From: Streptococcus sanguinis | GTDB taxonomy: Bacteria; Bacillota; Bacilli; Lactobacillales; Streptococcaceae | Reading direction: 5' to 3' | NCBI RefSeq assembly: GCF_026781265.1 | Contig: NZ_JAKUVC010000002.1 | Span: forward strand, 868,001-932,000 | Length of the DNA: 64,000 nucleotides | Shown: positions 9,832 to 17,637 of the stretch, one piece after another | Position numbering within the stretch: position 1 is the first letter of the stretch | How the letters are laid out: each line of letters begins with the position of its first letter | Program-made: the position numbers and the translations under genes | The notes under the pieces: model-generated | What the model was told of the DNA's origin: nothing | The model's input: only the letters and a program-made list of their open reading frames with translations | Databases searched by the model: none

Positions 9832-9887
9832 GGAAATCAGATAAGAGGAGCACCATAGCTATACGCCTCTTTCTGATTCCTTTTTTT
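9832..9887 (+). terminator. Strong stem-loop with plus-strand U-run in the pduB leader
   Basis: Arms GGAA/TTCC, TCAGA/TCTGA and AAGAGG/CCTCTT (two single-base bulges) flank a 17-base loop and are followed on the plus strand by seven T. In the plus direction this is a good intrinsic terminator, which would stop antisense transcription out of pduB. In the minus direction the same stem lies in the pduB leader with only a weak TTATT tail. Confidence 0.55.
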
Positions 9888-10031
9888 AACTTTTTTTGGG
9901 TCAAAAGAATAGATTATTCTAAGGTTTTCTGTTAGAATGAGTATGGTTGTTTTTTAAAAAGGAAGATTTTTCCGCGTTCTCCAAAAAAGCCTAACTAACT
10001 TTTTTAGGAATGCCAAGCTAAGCCTACAAGA

Positions 10032-10059
10032 AATATACTTGACAGGCCTTTCCCTTCAA
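10032..10059 (-). promoter_or_regulatory. Candidate promoter of the pdu operon
   Basis: On the minus strand TTGAAG (10054-10059), a 16-base spacer and TATATT (10032-10037) form a plausible promoter about 260 bases upstream of pduB. It sits within an imperfect inverted repeat, GCCT..CAAG / CTTG.AGGC, which could be an operator. No PocR-type activator gene is visible in the window. Confidence 0.4.
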
Positions 10060-10132
10060 AAATAACAATCGCAGAGGCAGATAACAGATGATAAACTTTT
10101 CGCAGGGTTGCTCATCTTTTATCTGTTTTTTT
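10039..10132 (+). ncRNA. Possible small plus-strand RNA between eutQ and pduB
   Basis: On the plus strand TTGACA (10039-10044), an 18-base spacer and TAACAAT (from 10063) suggest a promoter. About 10-15 bases later a hairpin begins (GATGA..AAC / GTT..TCATC, 10087-10116), followed by ATCTGTTTTTTT (10121-10132). Together they would give an RNA of roughly 60 bases with no coding potential. It overlaps the predicted pdu promoter on the other strand. The evidence is sequence pattern only. Confidence 0.3.
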
Positions 10133-10147
10133 ATTTTCCATCATTAC

Positions 10148-10184
10148 AGAATGGCAGGACAGCAGGCCGCTGTCCTGCCATTCT
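10148..10184 (-). terminator. Long stem-loop after eutQ (end of the eut operon)
   Basis: A perfect 16-base inverted repeat (AGAATGGCAGGACAGC; arms 10148-10163 and 10169-10184) surrounds a five-base loop 31 bases after the eutQ stop. No U-run follows directly on either strand, so it may be a processing or stabilising hairpin rather than a simple intrinsic terminator. Confidence 0.55.
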
Positions 10185-10215
10185 AGTAAATCTGATAGTT
10201 GAATCTTCCGACAAA

Positions 10216-10665
10216 CTAGCCTTGCCAGTCAGCCGGATAGGTGACATAGATAAAGCGGGCCTTATCTCTGACAGAGAACTGAATGTCGCTGCCTTTAGGG
10301 ATAAAGAGTACTTCGCCAGGGCCAGCTGTCATGACTTCGTCACCAACGATAATATCAAGACGCCCTTCAATAACATAGTCCACTTCATCATAGTCCAGAT
10401 GCCAAGGGAAAGTTGTCTTTTCCATAGTCATCAGACCTAAGCCCAATCTTGGACTCTCATCTAAGGTCAGCAAATCTCGTGTATAAACTTGATGGCTCGC
10501 ATCACCTGTATCCAAGCGATCTTCTGGACGAACATCCAGACCAGGCAGGGCGATAGAAGCTACGCCTGCCTTGCTGACTTTCTTCCCACCATCTTTAGTG
10601 GCTAATTCTTCCAATAGAATCTTACGAACCAATGTTTCTAGGTCAGAACGATTAATATCTGCCAT
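10216..10665 (-). CDS. eutQ: Cupin-domain ethanolamine utilisation protein EutQ
   Basis: The protein (149 residues) is the short Gram-positive form of EutQ; the enteric protein is longer at the N-terminus. A cupin barrel covers about residues 60-145, with FPWHLDYDEVDYVIEG, where H and E are the usual metal ligands, and GEVLFIPKGS. The first 20 residues (RSDLETLVRKILLEELA) resemble an encapsulation peptide, so it probably goes inside the shell. EutQ has been reported to have acetate kinase activity in Salmonella; whether this short form does is uncertain. It closes the eut operon. Confidence 0.88.
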   Translation of the reverse strand: MADINRSDLETLVRKILLEELATKDGGKKVSKAGVASIALPGLDVRPEDRLDTGDASHQVYTRDLLTLDESPRLGLGLMTMEKTTFPWHLDYDEVDYVIEGRLDIIVGDEVMTAGPGEVLFIPKGSDIQFSVRDKARFIYVTYPADWQG

Positions 10666-10682
10666 ACTTCATACCTCCAAGT

Positions 10683-11777
10683 CTAAGCTTCCTTCTTCGT
10701 TAAGAAGAAAGCCAGTAATACCGCTGTGATACCGCCGACAAATTTACCAATCATCATCGGCACAATCATTTCCGGTTTTTGACCAGCTGTGAAGCCTAGG
10801 TGATCTCCGATAACAAAGGAAGCAGATACGGCAAAGGCTACGTTGATAATCTTACCGCGTTTGTCCATATCCTTCATCATCTGGAACATGGCAATGTTAT
10901 TAGCCAGAGAAGCTACCAAACCAGCTGCACCAACTTCGTTCATTCCTAGGGATTTTCCGATAGCAGAAAGCGGTTTGTTGGCTACCTTGGTAAAGACAGC
11001 TACCAGACCAAAGGCTCCAGCCAAGGTTACAGCAATCGTTCCGACAACTTCAAAGGCTTCCTTCAGTGTTTCAGCACCTTTTGGATAGATGCTGATGAGC
11101 CATTCATTTCCAGTCAGAAGCTGCGCTGCACCAAAAGCCAAACCAAGCGTTGCCAAGATAACAATAATCTGACCAAACACTTCAAAACCTTTAATCATGG
11201 CATTAGGTGCCAAAAGCAATCCTACGAAAATCAGAGCAGATACAATGATAATCGGAATAAGATTGACAATCAAGGTTCCAAAAGGCAGACCTGGTACGAA
11301 AAGTCCTCCGAGGAGACAGCCAATCGGAACAGTTACCAAACCGTATAGGATTCCGCGAGCCAAAAGCGGACGGTCATCTTTTTCGATAATACCCAAGGCA
11401 ACTGGAATCGTAAAGACAATGGTTGGCCCCATCATAGAGCCCAGTACAAAGGCAGCAAAATTTCCTACCGCTGGATCCTGAGCCAGACTGAGAGCAAGAG
11501 GAGCTCCTCCCATATCATTGGCAATGAAGGTTGTCGCAAAGATAGACGGGTCAGCACCCACCAAGCCATACAAAGGCACGACAATCGGTTTCAAGACATC
11601 CGCCAAGAGGGGAGCGATTACCATAATCCCAGCCATAGACAGAGCCAAAGCTCCCATAGCCATGATTCCTTCTTCAAATTTTTCACTTAGTCCTAGTTTG
11701 CCACCGATACATTTATCTACTGCACCGATCAGCATGAATAGCACCATGATATAAATGATAATTTCATTGATACTCAT
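10683..11777 (-). CDS. eutH: Ethanolamine transporter/permease EutH
   Basis: This integral membrane protein imports ethanolamine. The 364 residues contain about ten hydrophobic segments, the conserved N-terminal IYIMVLFMLIGAVDKCIGGK, FIANDMGGAPLALSLA near residue 87, and a glycine-rich tail ending in TKKEA. Length fits Gram-positive EutH (enteric EutH is near 408). It lies between eutN and eutQ with short gaps, so it is co-transcribed. AGGTAAT precedes the ATG. Confidence 0.93.
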   Translation of the reverse strand: MSINEIIIYIMVLFMLIGAVDKCIGGKLGLSEKFEEGIMAMGALALSMAGIMVIAPLLADVLKPIVVPLYGLVGADPSIFATTFIANDMGGAPLALSLAQDPAVGNFAAFVLGSMMGPTIVFTIPVALGIIEKDDRPLLARGILYGLVTVPIGCLLGGLFVPGLPFGTLIVNLIPIIIVSALIFVGLLLAPNAMIKGFEVFGQIIVILATLGLAFGAAQLLTGNEWLISIYPKGAETLKEAFEVVGTIAVTLAGAFGLVAVFTKVANKPLSAIGKSLGMNEVGAAGLVASLANNIAMFQMMKDMDKRGKIINVAFAVSASFVIGDHLGFTAGQKPEMIVPMMIGKFVGGITAVLLAFFLTKKEA

Positions 11778-11793
11778 AACATTACCTTAGTTT

Positions 11794-12075
11794 CTAATAT
11801 TCTTCATCACTGTGATAGTCAACCTTGTCAATGATAGCCACAACGACCATATCCACAGGGATATTCGTCTTATTTAGGCTCATCCGGGCAGAACTGCCAG
11901 TGGTTACCATTACTTGGTCTCCTTCGCCTGCACCGATGCAGTCGGCCACAATAAGCAGAGCTGGGTCACTTTGATGTTCATTTAGCTGCCGTTCGACCAC
12001 TAAAAATTTCAAACCATTTAAATTTTCGTCTTTTCTAGTCGCCCAAAGGCTTCCTTTTACTTTACCAACAAACAT
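11794..12075 (-). CDS. eutN: Pentameric microcompartment vertex protein EutN (BMC-P)
   Basis: EutN/CcmL-type pentamers cap the vertices of the polyhedral shell. The 93 residues fit the family: MFVGKVKGSLWATRKDENLNGLKFLVV at the start, DCIGAGEGDQVMVTTGSSAR in the middle and the closing VVAIIDKVD. It is the only vertex-protein gene in the window, so both the ethanolamine and the propanediol enzymes would depend on it. GGAG precedes the ATG. Confidence 0.95.
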   Translation of the reverse strand: MFVGKVKGSLWATRKDENLNGLKFLVVERQLNEHQSDPALLIVADCIGAGEGDQVMVTTGSSARMSLNKTNIPVDMVVVAIIDKVDYHSDEEY

Positions 12076-12089
12076 CTCTACCCACTCCT

Positions 12090-12737
12090 TTATTCTATGA
12101 TTTCTATTTTTTGACGTTTTAGATAATCTCTCGCCAAGGCTGTCACAATCATTCCTTTTTCTATTTTAAAGCTTCCATTTTCAGGTAAGCCCATTTCTCT
12201 CAGCTTTTTCTCTGTCAGCAAAACCGTCTTGCTCGGAGCCTTAGCCTTTTGGCTGACTTCTTCTGTCACCGCCCGCTTTTCAGCCGGACGAGGCTCTTCA
12301 GCATGATTGCTTTCTAGGAGTGCTAAGAGTTGGCCTTCTTTATAAAATTGCAGACCGTAGCGGATCAGCTTTTCGCGCTGTCCCTGCAGTTCCTGATACA
12401 AGTGCACTTTAGAAGATTGCTTGTACTGCTGAATAGCAAAGGCGCTGTCTGACACTAGAACTTTTTTGCCTTTCAAAAGACTCTTTAAAATGACTGCTTC
12501 CTCTGCCTCTATAGGACAAAGAGATGAGAGTCTCAGAAAAGCATCAAAGTCAAGTGCCTCGACAACAATAATCTCTGCTGCCCAAGAATCTCTTACGACT
12601 TGAAAGCCTGCTCCTTCTAATAAATCAGGAATCTTATCGCCTCCAATGACGTATACTGAGGGTTTCTGAGGCTTTTGCTTCAACTTTTCCATCAGGCGGT
12701 CTGTAATCAAATCTACTAAACGATCTAGATTTTCCAT
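12090..12737 (-). CDS. Ethanolamine utilisation accessory protein of unknown function
   Basis: A 215-residue protein of a type found in Firmicute eut operons between pduL and eutN. The first 20 residues (LDRLVDLITDRLMEKLKQK) look like an encapsulation helix. An alpha/beta segment follows (VYVIGGDKIPDLLEGAGF... VVEALDFDAF), then a basic linker, and the C-terminal 45 residues (KTVLLTEKKLREMGLPENGSFKIEKGMIVTALARDYLK) form a compact module. No catalytic motif is evident. Its position suggests a lumen protein, but the function is not known to me. Confidence 0.75.
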   Translation of the reverse strand: MENLDRLVDLITDRLMEKLKQKPQKPSVYVIGGDKIPDLLEGAGFQVVRDSWAAEIIVVEALDFDAFLRLSSLCPIEAEEAVILKSLLKGKKVLVSDSAFAIQQYKQSSKVHLYQELQGQREKLIRYGLQFYKEGQLLALLESNHAEEPRPAEKRAVTEEVSQKAKAPSKTVLLTEKKLREMGLPENGSFKIEKGMIVTALARDYLKRQKIEIIE

Positions 12738-12768
12738 TCTTTACCTACCTTTTATTTGCTCATAGGAC

Positions 12769-13395
12769 TTATTTTTTAATAATCCGTCCGCGAGTTCCTT
12801 TTTTGAACCCACAAGCATTGGCTTCATCGTAGTCAATATGCATATAGGTTGCAAATTTAGGACTAACACGGATGACTACATCATCAAATATCAGCGGACG
12901 AGCTCCTTCTACTCTGACTTGTACAATCTCGTGATTTTTTACATTCAGACGTTCGGCATCTTCCGGTGTCATATGAACATGACGCTTAGCTACAATCAGG
13001 CCCTTATCCAGACAAACTGCCTTGTCTCCATGAGCCAAGATGACACCAGGTGTTCCTTCGATATCGCCACTTTCGCGAATGGGAGCCTTGGTGCCCAGCT
13101 GCAAACAGTCTGTCAAAGAAACTTCTACCTGAGACTGTTTGCGAACAGGTCCCAGAATAACCACATTGTGAAAAGCGCCTTTTGGACCGACAACTGTCAG
13201 CCTTTCTTGACTAGCGAACTGGCCTGGTTGTGATAGGTCTTTTGCTTTTGTTAATTGATAGTTGGGACCAAACAAGGCTTCCAAATCTTTCTGACTCAAA
13301 TGGACATGACGTCCGCTCGCTTCTACCTCAAATGACCCCTGCAATTCTTCCTGAACTTTATCAATTACTTTATTTACCAAATTTTCTAAAGTCAT
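12769..13395 (-). CDS. pduL: Phosphotransacylase PduL (EutD-type)
   Basis: PduL converts propionyl- or acetyl-CoA to the acyl phosphate and recycles CoA inside the microcompartment. The 208 residues match the family, with the two zinc-binding repeats SGRHVHLSQ near residue 27 and AKRHVHMTPEDA near residue 140. The N-terminal helix (TLENLVNKVIDKVQEEL) is the typical encapsulation peptide. It would serve both the eut and pdu routes and feed the kinase at 1023. It is followed by the eut accessory gene after 31 bases. Confidence 0.95.
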   Translation of the reverse strand: MTLENLVNKVIDKVQEELQGSFEVEASGRHVHLSQKDLEALFGPNYQLTKAKDLSQPGQFASQERLTVVGPKGAFHNVVILGPVRKQSQVEVSLTDCLQLGTKAPIRESGDIEGTPGVILAHGDKAVCLDKGLIVAKRHVHMTPEDAERLNVKNHEIVQVRVEGARPLIFDDVVIRVSPKFATYMHIDYDEANACGFKKGTRGRIIKK

Positions 13396-13418
13396 TGCTG
13401 TTCTTCTTTCTCTTGTTA

Positions 13419-14060
13419 TTAGCCTGCTATCAACCAGAGCAAGACTTCAATTGATTTTAATAATTGAGAAACCTTACAAGCAAATTGATCTCTGTCACCA
13501 TCAGCAGCCTGCTCCAATTCTTTGCGCAGGAGGGTCGTTTCGATATACGTTTCATAGCAATTCAGCTGCCAAGCCGGCTCTTTATAACTCATCATGACCG
13601 TTTCTTGATCTAGCTGTCGACTGACCCGAATGGCCTGCAATTCTGCATTGCTAGGCAGGTCTGTCTGGTAATCAGAAATATCATCCAGAATATGCTGGCC
13701 GACGATTTGTTCTACTATATTCAATAGTTGGCCAACTTGCTCACACTTTTCATCCTGAAAAGCCTGATGCAATTCTCTCTGGTTCTTCAAAAAGCAAGTA
13801 TAAAGTTTAGTCAGTCTAAATAGTCGTGGATACACAGCAGAGTCCTCAAGGTTTGTAATCGGCACCCTGATAGCATCAGCAGCTGAGTCTGTTTTCCCTT
13901 TGGTCTGACCTGAAGAAATGATTCGAATATGGTGATCATTGAGAAACCCTCTGGCTGCTGGCGTCAGTTTTTCATCTTTGTTTAATTCAAAGACACCGTT
14001 ATCAGCGAGAACGGATTCTCTATAAAGCCTTCTGATCTTAGCTTCTGTAAAAACTGACAT
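13419..14060 (-). CDS. eutT: Cobalamin adenosyltransferase EutT
   Basis: EutT makes adenosylcobalamin for ethanolamine ammonia-lyase. The 213-residue protein fits the EutT family as found in Gram-positive eut operons: the N-terminal MSVFTEAKIRRLYRESVL with KLTPAARGFLNDHHIRI, then a helical bundle. The HX11CCXXC-type metal site of enteric EutT is not apparent, as in other Firmicutes. It sits between the eutM genes and pduL. Two further adenosyltransferases of the unrelated PduO type are present in the window. Confidence 0.87.
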   Translation of the reverse strand: MSVFTEAKIRRLYRESVLADNGVFELNKDEKLTPAARGFLNDHHIRIISSGQTKGKTDSAADAIRVPITNLEDSAVYPRLFRLTKLYTCFLKNQRELHQAFQDEKCEQVGQLLNIVEQIVGQHILDDISDYQTDLPSNAELQAIRVSRQLDQETVMMSYKEPAWQLNCYETYIETTLLRKELEQAADGDRDQFACKVSQLLKSIEVLLWLIAG

Positions 14061-14085
14061 GTATTCACATCCTTCTACTCCGTTG

Positions 14086-14179
14086 ATACTCTGTGAAAAT
14101 CAATCTGATACTCTTCGAAAATCAACATTTTCGTTTACGTATAGAGCTACTGCCCATAAGCTTCATTTTCACTGAGTAT
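14086..14179. repeat. BOX/MITE-like repeat remnant
   Basis: ATACTC-NNN-GAAAATCAA occurs at 14086-14103 and again at 14108-14125, and an inverted copy (TTCATTTTC-ACT-GAGTAT) lies at 14162-14179. Such ends resemble streptococcal BOX-type intergenic repeats (boxA ends read ATACTCTTCGAAAATC). The central part is short and degenerate, so this looks like a remnant. It lies inside the eut operon between eutM and eutT. Confidence 0.5.
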
Positions 14180-14182
14180 TCT

Positions 14183-14241
14183 ATTTGCCTCAGGGGCCTG
14201 TATCAGGCCTAAGCTCTATAATACAGGCCCTTTCAGCAAAT
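14183..14241 (-). other. Long intercistronic stem-loop between eutM and eutT
   Basis: ATTTGC (14183-14188) pairs with GCAAAT (14236-14241), and inside it GGGCCTGTAT (14194-14203) pairs with ATACAGGCCC (14221-14230), separated by a small internal loop. No U-run follows, so it is more likely a 3'-end stabiliser for the abundant shell-protein message, or a partial block, than a full terminator. Confidence 0.55.
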
Positions 14242-14257
14242 ATTTATCTGTCCCAGA

Positions 14258-14533
14258 TTATTTGGGCAGAATAACTTCCACTTCTGCGTGTGGACGTGGA
14301 ATTACGTGAACTGAAATCAATTCACCAACATTTTCTGCTGCAGCTGCTCCTGCATCTGTCGCTGCTTTGACTGCGCCGACATCACCACGAACCAAGACTG
14401 TTACCAATCCAGCGCCGACTTGTTCTTTACCAATCAAAGTTACGTTAGCCGCTTTGACCATTGCATCAGCTGCTTCGATTGCGCCGACGAGTCCTTTTGT
14501 TTCTACCATTCCTAATGCATTTGCGATTGCCAT
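14258..14533 (-). CDS. eutM: Hexameric shell protein EutM/PduA type (copy 1)
   Basis: A single-domain BMC-H protein of 91 residues that forms the hexagonal tiles of the microcompartment shell. The BMC domain covers the whole protein: [20 protein letters not shown] at the start, the [20 protein letters not shown] core, and the C-terminal [16 protein letters not shown] typical of EutM/PduA. It is almost identical to the next upstream gene; apart from the C-terminus only residues 4 and 13 differ. GGAGG-like sequence precedes the ATG. Confidence 0.95.
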   Translation of the reverse strand: MAIANALGMVETKGLVGAIEAADAMVKAANVTLIGKEQVGAGLVTVLVRGDVGAVKAATDAGAAAAENVGELISVHVIPRPHAEVEVILPK

Positions 14534-14588
14534 GTTTCTTTCCTCCGATTATTTTCTTGTTTTTAATTTTATATGAAAGTCTGTAATC

Positions 14589-14870
14589 TTATTCTTGATG
14601 AGGCAAGATTACTTCCACTTCAGCATGTGGACGTGGAATTACGTGAACTGAAATCAATTCACCAACGTTTTCTGCTGCAGCTGCTCCTGCATCTGTCGCT
14701 GCTTTAACTGCGCCGACATCACCACGAACCAAGACTGTTACCAATCCAGCGCCGACTTGTTCTTTACCAATCAAAGTTACGTTAGCTGCTTTGACCATTG
14801 CATCAGCTGCTTCGATTGCGCCGACAAGTCCTCTTGTTTCTACCATTCCTAATGCATTTGTGATTGCCAT
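14589..14870 (-). CDS. eutM: Hexameric shell protein EutM/PduA type (copy 2)
   Basis: A tandem duplicate of the preceding shell gene, 93 residues from the ATG at 14870, which follows GGAGG with good spacing; the longer open frame to 14885 has no ribosome site. It differs from copy 1 at residues 4 (T for A) and 13 (R for K) and ends VILPHQE instead of VILPK. The nucleotide sequences are also nearly the same, which points to a recent duplication or ongoing gene conversion. Mixed hexamers are possible. Confidence 0.95.
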   Translation of the reverse strand: MAITNALGMVETRGLVGAIEAADAMVKAANVTLIGKEQVGAGLVTVLVRGDVGAVKAATDAGAAAAENVGELISVHVIPRPHAEVEVILPHQE

Positions 14871-14904
14871 GATTGTATCCTCCAATTATAATGTTTAATA
14901 TTGA

Positions 14905-16383
14905 CTATTTTAGTTTTTCCAATACGCGTTGAACCAATAAGGTTACCAGTTCTTCTTCGTTTGATCCGTCAACTGCTACTGCTTTCGGTTCTTCCACTGC
15001 CATATTTTCTGCTTTTCGCAGGTCTGACAATTCAGCTGTTCCGTAAGCTACACGACGGATATTGAAGAGATTGAGCGGGCTGACATTATCAGATGTCGCG
15101 CTGCCACCTACTGCTCCACAACCCAAAGTAAAGGCTGGGAAGAGGCCAGTCGTTGCACCGACACCACCCAGAGCTGCTGGCGTATTGATCAGCAGACGAG
15201 ATACTGGTTTTTTCAGTGCAAATTCACGAATAATTTCTTCGTTTTGACTGTGAATAGCAAGAGTGTGGCCTGCACCTTCGTGATGCAAAATCTTAATGCT
15301 CAGCTCACAAGCTTCCAACCAGTCCTTGACAGTGTAGAAGCCTAAGACTGGAGCCAGTTTTTCCATAGAATATGGATACTGCTTGCCGACACCTGTTTCT
15401 TCTGCAATCAAGACCCGAGCATCTGCTGGAACTGAAATACCAGCTAACTCAGCAATCACTTGCGGTGTTTTACCAACCATCTTCGGATTCATTGCGCCAC
15501 TCGGCTGGATAATGAAGGCACCCAGTTTCTTAGCATCTTCTGCTGGAACAAAGTAAGCACCTTGTTTCTTGAACTCTGCTACAATCTTTTCCTTCATATC
15601 TTCTTCGACGATGATAGACTGCTCAGATGCACAAATCACACCATTGTCAAAGGTTTTAGAATCCAAAATCTGACGAACTGCTTTTGGCACATCTGCTGTT
15701 CTTTCGATGAAGGCTGGACCATTACCAGGACCTACACCGATTGCTGGTGTACCAGATGAGTAAGCTGCTTTGACCATGGCATTTCCGCCAGTCGCCAAAA
15801 TGAGATTTGTATCCTTGTGTCGCATCAACTCATTTGTAGCTGCGATGGATACCCGATGAATCGCACTGATAGCTCCATCCGGACAGCCAGCTGATTTAGC
15901 AGCTTTCTTGATGATTTCCACTGTTTCCTCAATACTCTTAAGAGCATTTGGGTGAGGAGAGAAGACGATACTGTTTCCTGCCTTCAAAGCGATCAAAGCC
16001 TTATACATAACTGTTGATGTCGGGTTGGTTGATGGAATCAAGCCAGCGATGACGCCGACTGGAACTCCAACTTCCAAGACTTTCTTTTCCTTGTCTTCGC
16101 GGAGAACCCCAACAGTTTTCATATCCTTGATTTCTTCAAGAATACCTTTGGAAGCAAGAGCATTTTTCAGTACCTTGTCTTCCCAGCGGCCAAAGCCAGT
16201 TTCCTGAGCCGCCATTTTAGCTAGGCGTTCACGCTCATCATAACAAGCTTTCGCTACTACTTTTACAATGGTATCAATTTGCTCTTGGCTCATTTTAGCA
16301 AGTTCTTGTTGGGCTTTCTTTGCATCCCGAATCAAATTCCTTACTTCCTGAATCGATACCAAATCTTTATCTTCTAAAAACAT
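14905..16383 (-). CDS. eutE: CoA-acylating aldehyde dehydrogenase EutE (PduP-like)
   Basis: EutE oxidises acetaldehyde, and probably propionaldehyde, to the acyl-CoA with NAD+. The protein is 492 residues from the ATG at 16383 (MFLEDKDLVSIQEV), after AGGAG. It has the NAD-binding PSTNPTSTVMYKAL segment near residue 118 and the catalytic cysteine in NGVICASEQS near residue 255. The last 18 residues (NEEELVTLLVQRVLEKLK) form an amphipathic helix after an acidic linker and resemble an encapsulation peptide, here at the C-terminus. No PduP is seen nearby, so EutE may serve both pathways. Confidence 0.95.
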   Translation of the reverse strand: MFLEDKDLVSIQEVRNLIRDAKKAQQELAKMSQEQIDTIVKVVAKACYDERERLAKMAAQETGFGRWEDKVLKNALASKGILEEIKDMKTVGVLREDKEKKVLEVGVPVGVIAGLIPSTNPTSTVMYKALIALKAGNSIVFSPHPNALKSIEETVEIIKKAAKSAGCPDGAISAIHRVSIAATNELMRHKDTNLILATGGNAMVKAAYSSGTPAIGVGPGNGPAFIERTADVPKAVRQILDSKTFDNGVICASEQSIIVEEDMKEKIVAEFKKQGAYFVPAEDAKKLGAFIIQPSGAMNPKMVGKTPQVIAELAGISVPADARVLIAEETGVGKQYPYSMEKLAPVLGFYTVKDWLEACELSIKILHHEGAGHTLAIHSQNEEIIREFALKKPVSRLLINTPAALGGVGATTGLFPAFTLGCGAVGGSATSDNVSPLNLFNIRRVAYGTAELSDLRKAENMAVEEPKAVAVDGSNEEELVTLLVQRVLEKLK

Positions 16384-16389
16384 CCGCAA

Positions 16390-16953
16390 TTACTCCTCTC
16401 CTATTGTTTCCATCAAAGTCTCAACGAGAAGTTTCTTGTTGGCAAATTTTATTTCTTTCTTGCTGAGACGGATACCTTCTTGATGATAGGCAAGGCTGCG
16501 TAGTTCGACGACTTTTAGTTTTTCCAGTTTTTCTCTGGTGTAGGTCCTTGTCTCTCCTTCAAGCTTCTCTGCTGGTTTAGCCTTAGTTTCCTTTACAGGC
16601 TGAGGCTTTTCTTCGATTTTTTCTGAAGGGATTGTTTCCGCCGTAGAAGCAATCTCTTTTTTAGCTGTTTTACTATTTCTCTTTGGTGCAAAGAGAATGT
16701 CTGTCTGGTTATCCAACCTAGAAATTACATGGCTGGCCAGATAGTAAGGTTTATCCTGTACCAACTCAACTGCCGCATCAACCGCTGAGCGGACTGCACT
16801 GACATCGCCTATTAATTGAACTGTATTCAAACCAGCTTTGACCGTTTCAATATTAAGCAATGATACATTGGCAGCCTTCAAAGCCGCATCTGCCGCAACT
16901 ACAGCACCTAGATAACCTTTTACTTCAATTAAACCTAGTGCTCTATCTGCCAT
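16390..16953 (-). CDS. eutK: Shell protein EutK-like: BMC domain plus C-terminal SAP/Rho-N-like domain
   Basis: A 187-residue two-domain protein. Residues 1-90 are a BMC domain (RALGLIEVKGYLGAVVAADAAL). A Lys/Glu/Pro-rich linker covers about 92-140. The last 45 residues (YTREKLEKLKVVELRSLAY, then KKEIKFANKKLLVETLME) look like a SAP or Rho-N type helical module. Enteric EutK also carries a small helical, possibly nucleic-acid-binding, C-terminal domain, so the overall design matches although this tail differs. It lies between eutL and eutE. Confidence 0.8.
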   Translation of the reverse strand: MADRALGLIEVKGYLGAVVAADAALKAANVSLLNIETVKAGLNTVQLIGDVSAVRSAVDAAVELVQDKPYYLASHVISRLDNQTDILFAPKRNSKTAKKEIASTAETIPSEKIEEKPQPVKETKAKPAEKLEGETRTYTREKLEKLKVVELRSLAYHQEGIRLSKKEIKFANKKLLVETLMETIGEE

Positions 16954-16968
16954 TTAATCAACCCCTAA

Positions 16969-17622
16969 TCAATAACTTTTAGGATCATTTGCTACTGCGA
17001 TAACTGCATTCGCAAATGCATCGCAGGCAGCTCGGCAGGCTGACTGTGATCCGACCAGAAGTCCGCCGGCAAAGTTGGTTTCACTTGGTGGTCCGTAAAA
17101 GGCACCAACTTGCACATCTGCCGCTTTCAAAGCCGCATCCAGTGCCACCATAGCTTCACCCGGTGGAGCAATCAAGTAAGCAATCGCTGTTCCTTCTTCT
17201 GCATTAGCACCCTCTGACAGGTAAGAACCTGCACGAGAGATACAATGTGCAAAATAAGGAATGCTGTCATCATCATTGGCACTGTAGAAGCTAGCCCCAT
17301 TTTCGATTTCATAGACTGCTACATCCAGACCGCTGCGAACTTCTTCTGGGTTTGGACCAGCCAAGATACCGATGACTTCACCAGCCAGCTTAGTTGAAGC
17401 GTTGCCTGCACCAGCATACATACTGCGAGCATAGACTACTTCAACATCTGCTGCCTTGGTTGCTTCATCCAAGGCTACATAAGTGACATCATCACAGTCA
17501 GAAGTGATAATGCCCAGGCTTCTGTGATGTGGTTTCAGCTCCAAAGAAGCTGCCAAACCTGCATCCACGTTTGAAATCAGAAGGGCACTTAATACATTTG
17601 CACCTAATCGATCATTTTTCAA
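16969..17622 (-). CDS. eutL: Trimeric shell protein EutL (BMC-T)
   Basis: EutL is a two-repeat BMC-T shell protein with a gated pore. The protein is about 217 residues: MKNDRLGANVLSALLISNVDAGLAASLEL, then the DCDDVTYVALDEATKAADVEVVY first repeat and the PPGEAMVALDAALKAADV second repeat. I prefer the TTG at 17622, eight bases after GGAGG; the GTG at 17628 is too close to it. The family is normally about 219 residues. It lies directly downstream of eutC. Confidence 0.93.
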   Translation of the reverse strand: MKNDRLGANVLSALLISNVDAGLAASLELKPHHRSLGIITSDCDDVTYVALDEATKAADVEVVYARSMYAGAGNASTKLAGEVIGILAGPNPEEVRSGLDVAVYEIENGASFYSANDDDSIPYFAHCISRAGSYLSEGANAEEGTAIAYLIAPPGEAMVALDAALKAADVQVGAFYGPPSETNFAGGLLVGSQSACRAACDAFANAVIAVANDPKSY

Positions 17623-17637
17623 AGCCACTACCTCCTA

